Of a stretch of 64,000 nt of DNA, positions 1-7,772 are shown piece after piece. This DNA comes from Mycolicibacterium sp. HK-90. Lineage in GTDB: Bacteria; Actinomycetota; Actinomycetes; Mycobacteriales; Mycobacteriaceae. The position numbers and the translations under genes are program-made. The stretch is from contig NZ_CP129613.1 of NCBI RefSeq assembly GCF_030486405.1, positions 6,138,001-6,202,000 of the forward strand, given 5' to 3'. The first letter of the stretch is position 1; every line of letters starts with the position of its first letter. The notes under the pieces were generated by a model, which was not told the DNA's origin, ran no database searches, and saw only the letters and a list, made by a program, of their open reading frames with translations.

Positions 1-471
1 CGGCTTGTCGATCAGCCCTTCCCACTGCCAGGACGGCAGCTCACCGGTCTCGATGTCGACCTCGGCCCACTTGACCTTGGCGCCATAGCGATTCGCGGCC
101 CGCAACCAGGGCGCGATGTTGGCCTCGTCGTCCAGGCGGGTGACCACCACCTCGTAGCCCAGCCCGACCCGGCTCGAAGAGGCCTCGGCCAGGGCGGTCA
201 ACAGCTGGGCCCGGTCCGCGCCCAGGACCACGCCCCGCGGATCGGCGTTGACCAGATCCGCGACAGCTTGCCGGGCAGCGGTGAGGACAGCCGCACTGCG
301 GCGTGCCGATGGGTGCGGTCCAACAGCGGTGGGCATCGAGCCGCGGAAGGCGGTAGAAACCGTCGTCGCGACCGAATCGGGCACCAACATGCCGTTCTGG
401 GCATCGAAGTGAACCCACCCATCGCCCAGAGACGGGTGCAAGCCACGCACCCGGGCGACGTCGTATGCCAT
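1..471 (-). CDS. Cysteine desulfurase-like PLP aminotransferase (Rv3778c-type), partial at left edge
   Basis: The frame is open from the ATG at 471-469 to base 1, giving the first 157 residues, beginning [19 protein letters not shown]. The family (class V aminotransferases) is about 400 residues long, so the active-site lysine lies outside the window. The sequence resembles the N-terminal part of SufS/NifS-like enzymes without a clear assigned substrate: an early ...[13 protein letters not shown] segment, then a [21 protein letters not shown] helix typical of these folds. It is transcribed away from the galactan operon that starts at 597, and the gap between the two starts is 125 bp. The call rests on the fold-typical N-terminus and on gene order matching M. 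tuberculosis, where Rv3778c precedes Rv3779. The exact substrate is unknown. Confidence 0.8.
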   Translation of the reverse strand, partial: MAYDVARVRGLHPSLGDGWVHFDAQNGMLVPDSVATTVSTAFRGSMPTAVGPHPSARRSAAVLTAARQAVADLVNADPRGVVLGADRAQLLTALAEASSSRVGLGYEVVVTRLDDEANIAPWLRAANRYGAKVKWAEVDIETGELPSWQWEGLIDKP

Positions 472-584
472 GCCAGCCACCTTAGAGCGTCCGCAAATAT
501 CACAAACCGACACGATTTGGTGAGCGCCCGAGGAGCACGTTTGCGCTTCCGAGACCATGCTCGGACCGGGTCACCCTGGGCAGC

Positions 585-597
585 CATACTAGTCCAG
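585..597 (+). promoter_or_regulatory. Candidate -10 element for a leaderless transcript
   Basis: CATACT at 585-590 is followed by exactly six bases and then the GTG start at 597. In mycobacteria a TAnnnT-like -10 placed this way usually gives a transcript that begins at the start codon. No convincing -35 hexamer is visible, which is common in this genus. Inference from spacing only. Confidence 0.45.
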
Positions 598-2579
598 TGG
601 GCTTCGGGTTCGGAGTGCTAATCGCACTGTTTTTGCTGGTGATCCCCGGGGCGCTGATAGCCAGGGCGGGCGGACTGACCGTGTCGGCGGCGGTTGTAGT
701 GGGTCCAGCCTTGACCTACGGCACTGTTGCACTGACGATCGTCCCGCTCGGCGCGATCGGCGTGCCGTGGAACGCGTGGGCAGCATTGTTTGCTGTGGCC
801 GTGATGTGCGCGGTTGCGGCCGGGTTGCGCAAGGTGCTGGCCCGCTACCGCGACCGTGACGCCGAGACATCCGGCGCGACGACACGCCCGGCCGCACTGG
901 TTGCGGCCGGTGTGCTGCTGGGCGCGGCACTGATCGCCGCCGCCGCAGTCGCCGGCCTGGTGAACTGGCAATCGATCCCGAGCACCTGGGACTCGGTGTG
1001 GCACGCCAACACCGTCCGATGGATCCTCGACACCGGCCAGGCCTCACCGACCCACATGGGCGAACTGCGCAACGTCGAGACCCACCAGCCGCTCTACTAC
1101 CCCTCGGCGTTCCACGCCCTGGCGGTCGTGTACTGCCAGCTCACCGGCGCCGCCGCGACAACCGCCTACACCGTGAGCTCGGCCGCCGCGGCCATCTGGC
1201 TGTTCCCGGTCAGCGCCGCGGTGCTGACGTGGAAGATCCTCCGCCCGCACACCAGCGAGATGCGCACCGCGGCAGCCGCGGCCACCGCGGCCGCACTGTC
1301 GGCGTCGTTCACCGCGATCCCCTACGTCGAGTTCGACGTCGCCGCGATGCCCAATCTCGTGGCCTACGGACTCGCGGTCCCGGTGTTCGCACTGATCGCC
1401 TCCACACCGGCGCACCGCGACCGCATCCCGCTCGCGGTCCTGGCCACCGTCGGCGTCTTCTCCGTGCATCTCACCGGCGGCGTGGTGACCGCACTCCTGG
1501 TCGGGATCTGGTGGCTGGTGGACGCGCTGTGGCGACCGGTACGCGGTCGCCGAGCCGACTTCCTGGCCCTGGCCGCGGTCGCGGTACCCACCGGGCTGAT
1601 CCTGCTCCCCCAATTTCTCGCGGTCCTGCAGCAGACCGACATCATCGTCGGACACGCCTTCGTCAACCACCTCGGCAAGAAGTACTCACTGTTCGCCGCG
1701 GTCTTCCAGCACACCCGCCACCTCAACGACTTCCCGATCCAGAACGCACTCATCGCGCTGGCCGCCATCGGCGGGCTGGTGCTGCTGGTCAAGAAGATCT
1801 GGTGGCCGTTGGCGATCTGGCTCATCCTGATCGCGTCGATCGTGCATTCCGGAGCACCGTTCGGCGGACCGCTCGGCGTCCTCACCGGGACGTTCAGCGA
1901 TCTGTTCTACAGCGACCCGCGGCGGCTGTCGGCGGTGGTCACCATGCTCTACGCCCCGATGGCCGCGATCGGGCTGGGCACCCTGGTCCTGCTCGGCGTC
2001 ACGGTGCTGCGTCGCTCCGGCGCCCGCCCGGCCTGGATTCGCGGCACGGCCGTCGTCGTACTGGCCGCCACCACCGTCGGCCTGGCCTGGCACTACTTCC
2101 CCCGGCACAAGTTCCTGTTCGGGCAGAAGTACGACTCGGTGATGGTCGGAGCCAAGGACCTGGAGGCATTCGCCCATCTGGCCGAGCTGCCCGATGCCCG
2201 CACGACGCTGATCGGCGACGCCAACACCGACGGCACCGCCTGGATGTACGCGGTGTCCGGGCTACACCCGCTGTGGACCCACTACGACTACCCGGTCCAG
2301 CAGGGGCCGGGATATCACCGGTTCATTTTCTGGGCATACGCCGACGATGCCGACACCGATCCGCGCGTTGCCGAGGCGGTGGAAGCGCTCAACATCCGGT
2401 ACGTGCTCACCAGTACGCCGGTGGTCCGGGGGTTCGTCATGCCCGACGGACTAGTGTCGCTAGACAGCTCACGGTCGTGGGAGAAGATCTACGACAACGG
2501 TGAGGACCGCATCTACCGCTGGCGCGGCGAGAACGCGGCCACCAAGAAGACCAATCACCATGAGACAGGAAGGCCATGA
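597..2579 (+). CDS. GT-C type polytopic membrane protein, Rv3779 family
   Basis: A 660-residue membrane protein with about a dozen hydrophobic segments from the N-terminus to about residue 490, followed by a soluble C-terminal region. The M. tuberculosis counterpart Rv3779 (about 666 residues) has been linked to polyprenyl-phospho-mannose synthesis, the donor for lipomannan mannosyltransferases; whether it is itself the synthase or a GT-C transferase is not settled. An early loop contains WDSVWHANTVRWILDTG, with acidic residues placed like those of GT-C enzymes. The GTG at 597 is chosen because a -10-like element lies just upstream and the protein then begins directly with its first membrane segment. 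It heads a five-gene operon; its TGA overlaps the ATG of the next gene. Confidence 0.85.
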   Translation: MGFGFGVLIALFLLVIPGALIARAGGLTVSAAVVVGPALTYGTVALTIVPLGAIGVPWNAWAALFAVAVMCAVAAGLRKVLARYRDRDAETSGATTRPAALVAAGVLLGAALIAAAAVAGLVNWQSIPSTWDSVWHANTVRWILDTGQASPTHMGELRNVETHQPLYYPSAFHALAVVYCQLTGAAATTAYTVSSAAAAIWLFPVSAAVLTWKILRPHTSEMRTAAAAATAAALSASFTAIPYVEFDVAAMPNLVAYGLAVPVFALIASTPAHRDRIPLAVLATVGVFSVHLTGGVVTALLVGIWWLVDALWRPVRGRRADFLALAAVAVPTGLILLPQFLAVLQQTDIIVGHAFVNHLGKKYSLFAAVFQHTRHLNDFPIQNALIALAAIGGLVLLVKKIWWPLAIWLILIASIVHSGAPFGGPLGVLTGTFSDLFYSDPRRLSAVVTMLYAPMAAIGLGTLVLLGVTVLRRSGARPAWIRGTAVVVLAATTVGLAWHYFPRHKFLFGQKYDSVMVGAKDLEAFAHLAELPDARTTLIGDANTDGTAWMYAVSGLHPLWTHYDYPVQQGPGYHRFIFWAYADDADTDPRVAEAVEALNIRYVLTSTPVVRGFVMPDGLVSLDSSRSWEKIYDNGEDRIYRWRGENAATKKTNHHETGRP

Positions 2580-3091
2580 CCATCAACCCCGACGATGACA
2601 ACATCGAGATCCTGGCCAGCACGGCGGACGAGACCGATGCCGACGCTGACGGCAAGTCGCTGACCGATCTCGTCGAACAGCCGGCGAAGGTCATGCGGAT
2701 CGGCACGATGATCAAGCAACTGCTGGAAGAGGTGCGCGCGGCCCCGCTCGACGACGCCAGCCGCAACCGGCTGCGCGACATCCACCGGACCAGCATCCGC
2801 GAGCTCGAGGACGGTCTGGCCCCCGAACTGCGCGAAGAACTCGAGCGGCTGACCCTGCCCTTCACCGAGGACAGCGTGCCGTCCGACGCCGAGCTGCGGA
2901 TCGCGCAGGCCCAGCTGGTCGGCTGGCTGGAGGGCCTGTTCCACGGCATCCAGACGGCGTTGTTCGCCCAGCAGATGGCCGCCCGCGCCCAGCTCGAGCA
3001 GATGCGCCAGGGCGCGCTCCCGCCGGGACTGCAGGTCCCCGGCGGACAGCGCGGCGGTCCGGCGCATCCCGGCACCGGCCAGTACCTGTAG
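2576..3091 (+). CDS. bpa: Bacterial proteasome activator Bpa/PafE
   Basis: This 171-residue protein has a disordered acidic N-terminus (about 1-30), a helical middle (about 35-150) and a Gly/Pro-rich tail ending in GQYL. That C-terminal GQYL is the hallmark of Bpa/PafE (Rv3780): it docks into pockets of the 20S proteasome alpha ring and opens the gate without ATP. The helical core forms a dodecameric ring in the known family members. The start ATG overlaps the stop of the preceding gene (ATGA), so the two are translationally coupled. It lies inside a galactan-export operon, so proteasome activation is co-transcribed with cell-wall export; this arrangement is also present in M. tuberculosis. 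Confidence 0.95.
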   Translation: MTINPDDDNIEILASTADETDADADGKSLTDLVEQPAKVMRIGTMIKQLLEEVRAAPLDDASRNRLRDIHRTSIRELEDGLAPELREELERLTLPFTEDSVPSDAELRIAQAQLVGWLEGLFHGIQTALFAQQMAARAQLEQMRQGALPPGLQVPGGQRGGPAHPGTGQYL

Positions 3092-3099
3092 GTCGGCTG

Positions 3100-3894
3100 T
3101 TGTCTGATCCGTACATCTCGACGCGCGACGCGTGGGTCGAGTTCCCCATCTTCGACGCCAAGACGCGTTCACTGAAGAAGGCGTTTCTCGGCAAGGCCGG
3201 CGGCGCCATCGGACGCAACGAGTCCAACGTCGTCGTCATCGAAGCGCTGCGCGACATCACGATGTCACTGAAGATGGGCGACCGTGTCGGCCTGGTCGGC
3301 CACAATGGTGCGGGCAAATCCACACTGCTGCGGCTGCTTTCGGGCATCTACGAGCCCACCCGAGGGTCGGCGACCGTCAATGGCCGGGTGGCTCCGGTGT
3401 TCGACCTGGGCGTCGGGATGGACCCCGAGATCTCGGGCTTCGAGAACATCATCATCCGCGGACTGTTCCTCGGGCAGACGCGCAAGCAGATGCTGGCCAA
3501 GGTCGACGAGATCGCCGATTTCACCGAACTCGGCGAGTACCTGTCGATGCCACTGCGCACCTACTCGACGGGTATGCGCGTGCGCCTGGCGATGGGCGTG
3601 GTCACCAGCATCGACCCCGAGATCCTGCTGCTCGACGAGGGCATCGGCGCCGTCGACGCGGAATTCCTCAAGAAAGCGCAGTCACGGCTGCAGAGCCTGG
3701 TGGAGCGGTCCGGAATCCTGGTATTCGCAAGCCATTCCAACGAATTCCTGGCCCGGCTCTGCAAGACCGCGATGTGGATCGACCACGGCACCATCAAGAT
3801 GACCGGCGGGATCGAAGAGGTTGTCGGCGCCTACGAGGGCCCGGACGCCGCCCGGCATGTGCGCGAGGTGTTGGAGGAGACCGCGCGTGGCTGA
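3100..3894 (+). CDS. wzt: Galactan exporter ABC ATPase Wzt (RfbE, Rv3781)
   Basis: This is the 264-residue ATP-binding subunit of the Wzm-Wzt transporter, which moves lipid-linked galactan across the plasma membrane. The Walker A motif GHNGAGKST spans about residues 68-76, the signature region is YSTGMRVRLAMG (about 150-161), the Walker B is EILLLDEG (about 170-177), and a switch histidine sits in FASHS. There is no long C-terminal carbohydrate-binding domain of the kind found in some O-antigen Wzt proteins, so substrate recognition probably differs. The start is a TTG eight bases after bpa. The stop overlaps the GTG of glfT1. With glfT1 and the permease it forms a functional unit: galactan initiation and export. 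Confidence 0.93.
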   Translation: MSDPYISTRDAWVEFPIFDAKTRSLKKAFLGKAGGAIGRNESNVVVIEALRDITMSLKMGDRVGLVGHNGAGKSTLLRLLSGIYEPTRGSATVNGRVAPVFDLGVGMDPEISGFENIIIRGLFLGQTRKQMLAKVDEIADFTELGEYLSMPLRTYSTGMRVRLAMGVVTSIDPEILLLDEGIGAVDAEFLKKAQSRLQSLVERSGILVFASHSNEFLARLCKTAMWIDHGTIKMTGGIEEVVGAYEGPDAARHVREVLEETARG

Positions 3895-4810
3895 GTCCGT
3901 GTGTGCGGTGATCGTCACGCACCGGCGCCGTGAACTGCTGGCCAAGTCCCTCGCCGCGGTGGTCAACCAGGATCGCAAGCCCGACCACTTGATCGTGGTC
4001 GACAACGACGACGACGAGGACGTGCGCGAGCTGGTGCTGGGCCAGCCGGTCCCGGCCACCTACCTCGGATCGCGCCGAAACCTCGGTGGCGCAGGCGGTT
4101 TCGCGCTGGGGATGTTGCACGCACTGGCCCAGGGCGCCGACTGGATCTGGCTGGCCGACGACGACGGCCGCCCCGCCGACAACACCGTGTTGTCCACTCT
4201 GCTGGCCTGCGCCGAGCAGTACAGCCTGGCCGAGGTGTCCCCCATGGTGTGCAACCTCGACGATCCGGAGCGGCTGGCCTTCCCGCTGCGCCGCGGGCTG
4301 GTGTGGCGGCGGCTGGTCAGCGAATTGCGCACCGAGAGTGAGGACGATCTGCTGCCCGGCATCGCATCACTGTTCAACGGCGCGCTGTTCCGGGCCAGCA
4401 CGGTGGAGGCCGTCGGCGTCCCCGACCTGCGACTGTTCGTCCGCGGCGACGAGGTCGAACTGCACCGGCGGCTGGCCCGTTCCGGTCTGCCGTTCGGAAC
4501 CTGTTTGACCGCAAGCTATCTGCACCCGTGTGGCACCGACGAGTTCAAGCCGATCCTCGGTGGCCGGATGCACACGCAATACCCCGACGACGAGACCAAG
4601 CGGTACTTCACCTACCGCAACCGCGGCTATCTGCTCTCCCAGCCGGGGCTGCGCAAACTGCTGCCGCAGGAGTGGGTGCGGTTCGGCTGGTACTTTCTGG
4701 TGTCGCGCCGCGATCCCGCCGGTCTGCGCGAATGGATTCGGCTGCGGCGGTTGGGCAGACGCGAAAGGTTCTTTCGGGGCGAGCGAAGCGACGGGATGGG
4801 CAAACGATGA
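3887..4810 (+). CDS. glfT1: Galactofuranosyltransferase GlfT1 (Rv3782)
   Basis: GlfT1 is a GT2-family enzyme that adds the first two galactofuranose units to decaprenyl-PP-GlcNAc-rhamnose on the cytoplasmic face. With the GTG at 3887 the protein has 307 residues and begins MAESVCAVIVTHRRRELL, the classic GT-A nucleotide-binding strand. The metal-binding acidic triad is DDD at residues 91-93 (WIWLADDDGRP), and a RGDEVEL stretch further on fits the catalytic base region. The frame is open further upstream, but the 3887 start places the first strand at residue 4 as in the family and overlaps the wzt stop. It ends four bases into the permease gene (ATGA overlap). Confidence 0.93.
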   Translation: MAESVCAVIVTHRRRELLAKSLAAVVNQDRKPDHLIVVDNDDDEDVRELVLGQPVPATYLGSRRNLGGAGGFALGMLHALAQGADWIWLADDDGRPADNTVLSTLLACAEQYSLAEVSPMVCNLDDPERLAFPLRRGLVWRRLVSELRTESEDDLLPGIASLFNGALFRASTVEAVGVPDLRLFVRGDEVELHRRLARSGLPFGTCLTASYLHPCGTDEFKPILGGRMHTQYPDDETKRYFTYRNRGYLLSQPGLRKLLPQEWVRFGWYFLVSRRDPAGLREWIRLRRLGRRERFFRGERSDGMGKR

Positions 4811-5637
4811 CGTTCACCGATGCGGCGTCCGACTCCAAGACCATGGCGCGGGCCATACGTGATCTCTCCGAGGGCTTTCGTAAGCGCGAACTGTGGCTGC
4901 ACCTTGGCTGGCAGGACATCAAGCAGCGCTACCGCCGCAGTGTGCTCGGGCCGTTCTGGATCACCATCGCCACCGGCACGACCGCGGTGGCGATGGGCCT
5001 GCTGTATTCGAAGCTGTTCAAGCTGCCGCTCGAAGAGCACCTGCCCTATGTGACGCTCGGCCTGATCATCTGGAACCTGATCAACGCCTCGATCCTCGAG
5101 GGCGCCGATGTGTTCATCGCCAACGAGGGCCTGATCAAACAACTTCCGACCCCGTTGTCGGTGCACGTCTACCGGCTGGTGTGGCGGCAGTTGATCCTGT
5201 TCGGCCACAACATCGTCATCTTCGTGATCATCGCGATCGTCTATCCCAAGCCATGGAAGTGGACCGACCTGGCGGTCATCCCGGCGCTGGGACTGATCGT
5301 GCTGAACTGCGTATGGGTGTCGATCTGCTTCGGCATCCTCGCCACCCGCTACCGCGACATCGGCCCGCTGCTGGCCTCGGTGGTGCAGCTGCTGTTCTTC
5401 ATGACTCCGATCATCTGGAACGAGTCGACACTGCAACAGCAGGGCGCCGGATCCTGGGCCAAGATCGTCGAGATCAATCCGCTGCTGCACTACCTGGACA
5501 TCGTGCGGGCGCCGCTGCTGGGCGCCGATCAGGAAGTGCGGCACTGGATCGTGGTCCTGGTTCTCACCGCGGTCGGCTGGGGCTTCGCGGCCATCGCCAT
5601 GCGCCAGTACCGCGCCCGCGTCCCGTACTGGGTGTAG
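4807..5637 (+). CDS. wzm: Galactan exporter permease Wzm (RfbD, Rv3783)
   Basis: A 276-residue ABC-2 type permease with six hydrophobic segments after an amphipathic N-terminus (RELWLHLGWQDIKQRYRRSVLGPFW, typical of O-antigen exporters). It pairs with the Wzt ATPase encoded two genes upstream to export lipid-linked galactan. The start ATG at 4807 overlaps the glfT1 stop, and the gene is the last of the operon that starts at 597. The next gene is convergent, with only four bases between the two stop codons. Assignment rests on the family signature and on conserved order (Rv3781-Rv3782-Rv3783). Confidence 0.93.
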   Translation: MTFTDAASDSKTMARAIRDLSEGFRKRELWLHLGWQDIKQRYRRSVLGPFWITIATGTTAVAMGLLYSKLFKLPLEEHLPYVTLGLIIWNLINASILEGADVFIANEGLIKQLPTPLSVHVYRLVWRQLILFGHNIVIFVIIAIVYPKPWKWTDLAVIPALGLIVLNCVWVSICFGILATRYRDIGPLLASVVQLLFFMTPIIWNESTLQQQGAGSWAKIVEINPLLHYLDIVRAPLLGADQEVRHWIVVLVLTAVGWGFAAIAMRQYRARVPYWV

Positions 5638-5641
5638 GCCG

Positions 5642-6061
5642 CTACATATCCTCGGGCTCGGAGCCGAACACGAACCTGCGGCCCGAGATCTCCTTGGGCC
5701 GGATCCGCACGAAGCGGCGTTTGGTGGTGGCGATCCACGACAGCAGTTGGCCGCGCTCGGCCTCGGCGATCTCGGCCGGGGTTTCCAGGAGCTGCGGTTC
5801 GCCTCGGACGATCACGCTCCAACCGCCGACGAGATTATGATCGTCGGCCTCGAAGAGCACCCGGTCGTTGAACAGGGTGCTGATCAACTTCGTGCCCTCG
5901 GCGGTCCGGAACAACACCGTGCGGTGCTGTACGACGAAATTGACCGGGAAGAGCTCCAGCCTGGTGCCGATGGTGGTGACCAGGCGGCCGAGGGTGACGC
6001 TGGACAGCAGCTGCCAGCACTCGTCCTCCCCGAGCACCGAGACCGGGCTCTGCGCCGTCAT
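5642..6061 (-). CDS. Pyridoxamine 5'-phosphate oxidase-like split beta-barrel protein
   Basis: This 139-residue protein has the small split-barrel fold typical of PNPOx-like flavin or F420 proteins: LGRLVTTIGTRLELFPVNFVVQ near the start, then VLFRTAEGTKLISTLF and WSVIVRGEPQLL strands. Members of this class reduce or bind small molecules with FMN, F420 or haem; the cofactor here cannot be told from sequence. It lies convergent to the galactan permease and in tandem with the porin gene, from which it is separated by a strong hairpin (6090-6130), so it probably has its own promoter or depends on read-through. It does not belong to the conserved cell-wall set. Confidence 0.75.
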   Translation of the reverse strand: MTAQSPVSVLGEDECWQLLSSVTLGRLVTTIGTRLELFPVNFVVQHRTVLFRTAEGTKLISTLFNDRVLFEADDHNLVGGWSVIVRGEPQLLETPAEIAEAERGQLLSWIATTKRRFVRIRPKEISGRRFVFGSEPEDM

Positions 6062-6089
6062 GGGCCAACCCTAACCCGCTGAAATGACA

Positions 6090-6130
6090 GTCGGCGCGTC
6101 CCGCTCCGTTGAGAAGCAGGACGCGCCGAC
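6090..6130 (-). terminator. Perfect 12-bp hairpin after the porin gene
   Basis: GTCGGCGCGTCC at 6090-6101 is the exact reverse complement of 6119-6130, with a 17-base loop. It lies 17 bases beyond the porin stop codon on the minus strand. No T-run follows, as is usual for mycobacterial hairpin terminators. Confidence 0.7.
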
Positions 6131-6147
6131 CCACACGCGTGGTGCGT

Positions 6148-6795
6148 CTAGTTCATGTTCCAGGGTTCGCCGTAGGTGGTGACGCTGTCACCGGTGGAGG
6201 CGATCAGGCGGGCGAACGGACGCAGCAGCACACCACCGGCCGCACCGGTCACCGTGCCGTGGGCGTTGGACACCGCCACACCACCGGCCGCACCGGCCAC
6301 ATCCACCGAGAAGGTCGCCACTTCCTGGATACCCGGGCCGTTACCCAGGTCCGCGCTGATCGACACACCCGGGAACAGGTTCGGGGTGATCACCGACTCC
6401 AGACCGAACGGAGGACCGGTGATGTCACCGTCGTCGATCAGGATGTTCGGGGTGGTGTAGGAGAAGTTGATCCCGACACCCAGCGACCAGGGGAAACCGA
6501 TCTGGTAGCCCAACTCCAGGGTGCCCTCGAACTCCTCGGCACCCGGCCCGGCCACGATGTACTTGGCCCGGCCGGAATGGAACCACTCACGCGTCAGCCG
6601 GTTGCGGTCCAACGGGAACACACCATTGAGGAAGGTGTCCCACTGCTGAACGGTCAGGGTCCGATCCTGACCGTCGACCAGGCTCAGTTCATTGTCGAGG
6701 CCTGCATGAGAAGTGCCCGTGCCGACGAATAGCCCCGCGATGACCCCGGCCATCGCGGTCACCATCGCGACCAGCACCCGACTGAATGCCTTCAT
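6148..6795 (-). CDS. mspA: MspA-family octameric outer-membrane porin
   Basis: The 215-residue precursor has a 31-residue Sec signal peptide ending SHA and a 184-residue mature chain starting GLDNELSLVDGQDRTLT, the exact length of M. smegmatis MspA, to which it looks nearly identical from memory. The constriction residues of MspA, D90, D91 and D93, are all present (ILIDDGDI). The protein forms the main water-filled channel for small hydrophilic solutes in the mycolate outer membrane. The ATG at 6795 is chosen because it gives the canonical signal peptide; the frame stays open for about 125 codons upstream but that stretch has no family likeness. It is monocistronic, with a 635-bp upstream region and a strong hairpin behind. 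Which msp paralogue this is cannot be told without the rest of the genome. Confidence 0.95.
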   Translation of the reverse strand: MKAFSRVLVAMVTAMAGVIAGLFVGTGTSHAGLDNELSLVDGQDRTLTVQQWDTFLNGVFPLDRNRLTREWFHSGRAKYIVAGPGAEEFEGTLELGYQIGFPWSLGVGINFSYTTPNILIDDGDITGPPFGLESVITPNLFPGVSISADLGNGPGIQEVATFSVDVAGAAGGVAVSNAHGTVTGAAGGVLLRPFARLIASTGDSVTTYGEPWNMN

Positions 6796-7250
6796 GTTCT
6801 CCCTAGCTGTGTCGGTGATCCGATGTCGTTCTTCACCAACCAGGGTCCCCACCCCAGAGATCCGTTCGCGATGCGCCGTCCGATTAGGGACGTCATATCC
6901 GGTTCTCACACCGTGCTCATGATTGGCAGGAGGAAACGTAACCGGACCACCCCGGGGCGGCAACGGCAACGGTTTTCGCCGGACGCCCATCCGAGGCCCG
7001 CCACCGAGTTTGCTGGAATCGATGCGCCCGGCGTCACAACGCCGCCGATTGTTACGTGGGGGTACGCGGCGCCACGAGGCCCCAGCGCCGGTGACCGGTA
7101 ACCGAGCGAGGACGCCTCGATAGCGCTTGAACTGCATGTTCTCTGCTTTAGAGGTCAACCGACAAGGCAATCAGGCTGAGCAGAAACGTTGCCGCCTCCT
7201 CCGGCGACGTGGGGCGCCCCAATGCTGGTCAACCCGGGTTTGCGCTTGCT

Positions 7251-7270
7251 GTGTAAACATCCGATTACAC
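7251..7270. promoter_or_regulatory. 20-bp palindrome, candidate operator
   Basis: GTGTAA at 7251-7256 and TTACAC at 7265-7270 are perfect inverted repeats with an 8-base spacer. The site lies about 455 bp upstream of the porin start codon, near where a distal porin promoter would be expected. The binding protein is unknown. Confidence 0.4.
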
Positions 7271-7340
7271 GCTGCCGAACGCCCGGATTAACTGGATAGC
7301 CACAGATCGATTCAACGGGTTATCGGTTGGTATTCCGATT

Positions 7341-7356
7341 TGTGACTGACATCACA
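7341..7356. promoter_or_regulatory. CRP-family binding site, perfect TGTGA-N6-TCACA
   Basis: TGTGACTGACATCACA matches the consensus of CRP proteins, including mycobacterial Crp (Rv3676 and its homologues), at all ten conserved bases. It lies 74 bp upstream of the zinc-ribbon gene and about 545 bp upstream of the porin start. It could control either or both. Confidence 0.6.
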
Positions 7357-7430
7357 CCACGACGGGCCCTTCCGGCGCGTGTGCCCACAATTCACAGGCA
7401 CTCCACAGCCGGGTCGGACGTTATGGCGAT

Positions 7431-7772
7431 ATGAGCATCCCGCCATATGAGCCCCCGAAGTCCAGCCCGTCACCCGGTGTCGGCAACACATTGCTGTGTC
7501 CGAAGTGCGCCGGGGTCATGAAGACCTATGAGCGCAACGGCATCCACCTGGAGCAATGCGACACCTGCCGCGGCATCTTCCTGGACTTCGGTGAGCTCGA
7601 GGCGCTGACTCAGATGGAGAACCGGTTCGTCCAGGCGCCGCCGCCACCGGCACCACCGGCGCATTCGGGCGGCTACCACCAGGGCTACTCGGACTACGGA
7701 CCGGGCTGGGGACACCGCGGCAACAAGCACTACCGCAAGCAGGGATTCGGGCGGTTGTTCTTCTCCAGCTGA
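7431..7772 (+). CDS. Zinc-ribbon protein (zf-TFIIB type)
   Basis: A 113-residue protein with one TFIIB-like zinc ribbon: CPKC at about residues 24-27 and CDTC about 17 residues later, followed by GIFLDFGELEALTQ, the standard continuation of this domain. The rest is a low-complexity Pro/Gly/His/Tyr-rich tail (PPPPAPPAHSGGYHQGY) with a basic end. The function of these proteins is not established. The ATG at 7431 is preceded by a site matching the CRP consensus. The last 43 bases overlap the 3' end of the convergent phosphotransferase gene. Confidence 0.75.
   Translation: MSIPPYEPPKSSPSPGVGNTLLCPKCAGVMKTYERNGIHLEQCDTCRGIFLDFGELEALTQMENRFVQAPPPPAPPAHSGGYHQGYSDYGPGWGHRGNKHYRKQGFGRLFFSS

Larger units (their letters stand above)
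6796..7430. other. 635-bp divergent intergenic region with porin leader
   Basis: This is the longest non-coding stretch in the window, between the porin (minus) and the zinc-ribbon gene (plus). No convincing gene was found in it. The porin-proximal 300 bp is GC-rich and is probably a long 5' leader: mspA of M. smegmatis is reported to be transcribed from a promoter several hundred bases upstream. The distal half is more AT-rich and holds a 20-bp palindrome (7251-7270) and a perfect CRP-type site (7341-7356). One antisense or small RNA could hide here, but nothing in the sequence proves it. Confidence 0.6.

Noticed and set aside
6796..7170. N-terminal extension of the porin
   Set aside because: The frame is open upstream but the extension has no family likeness and would bury the signal peptide.
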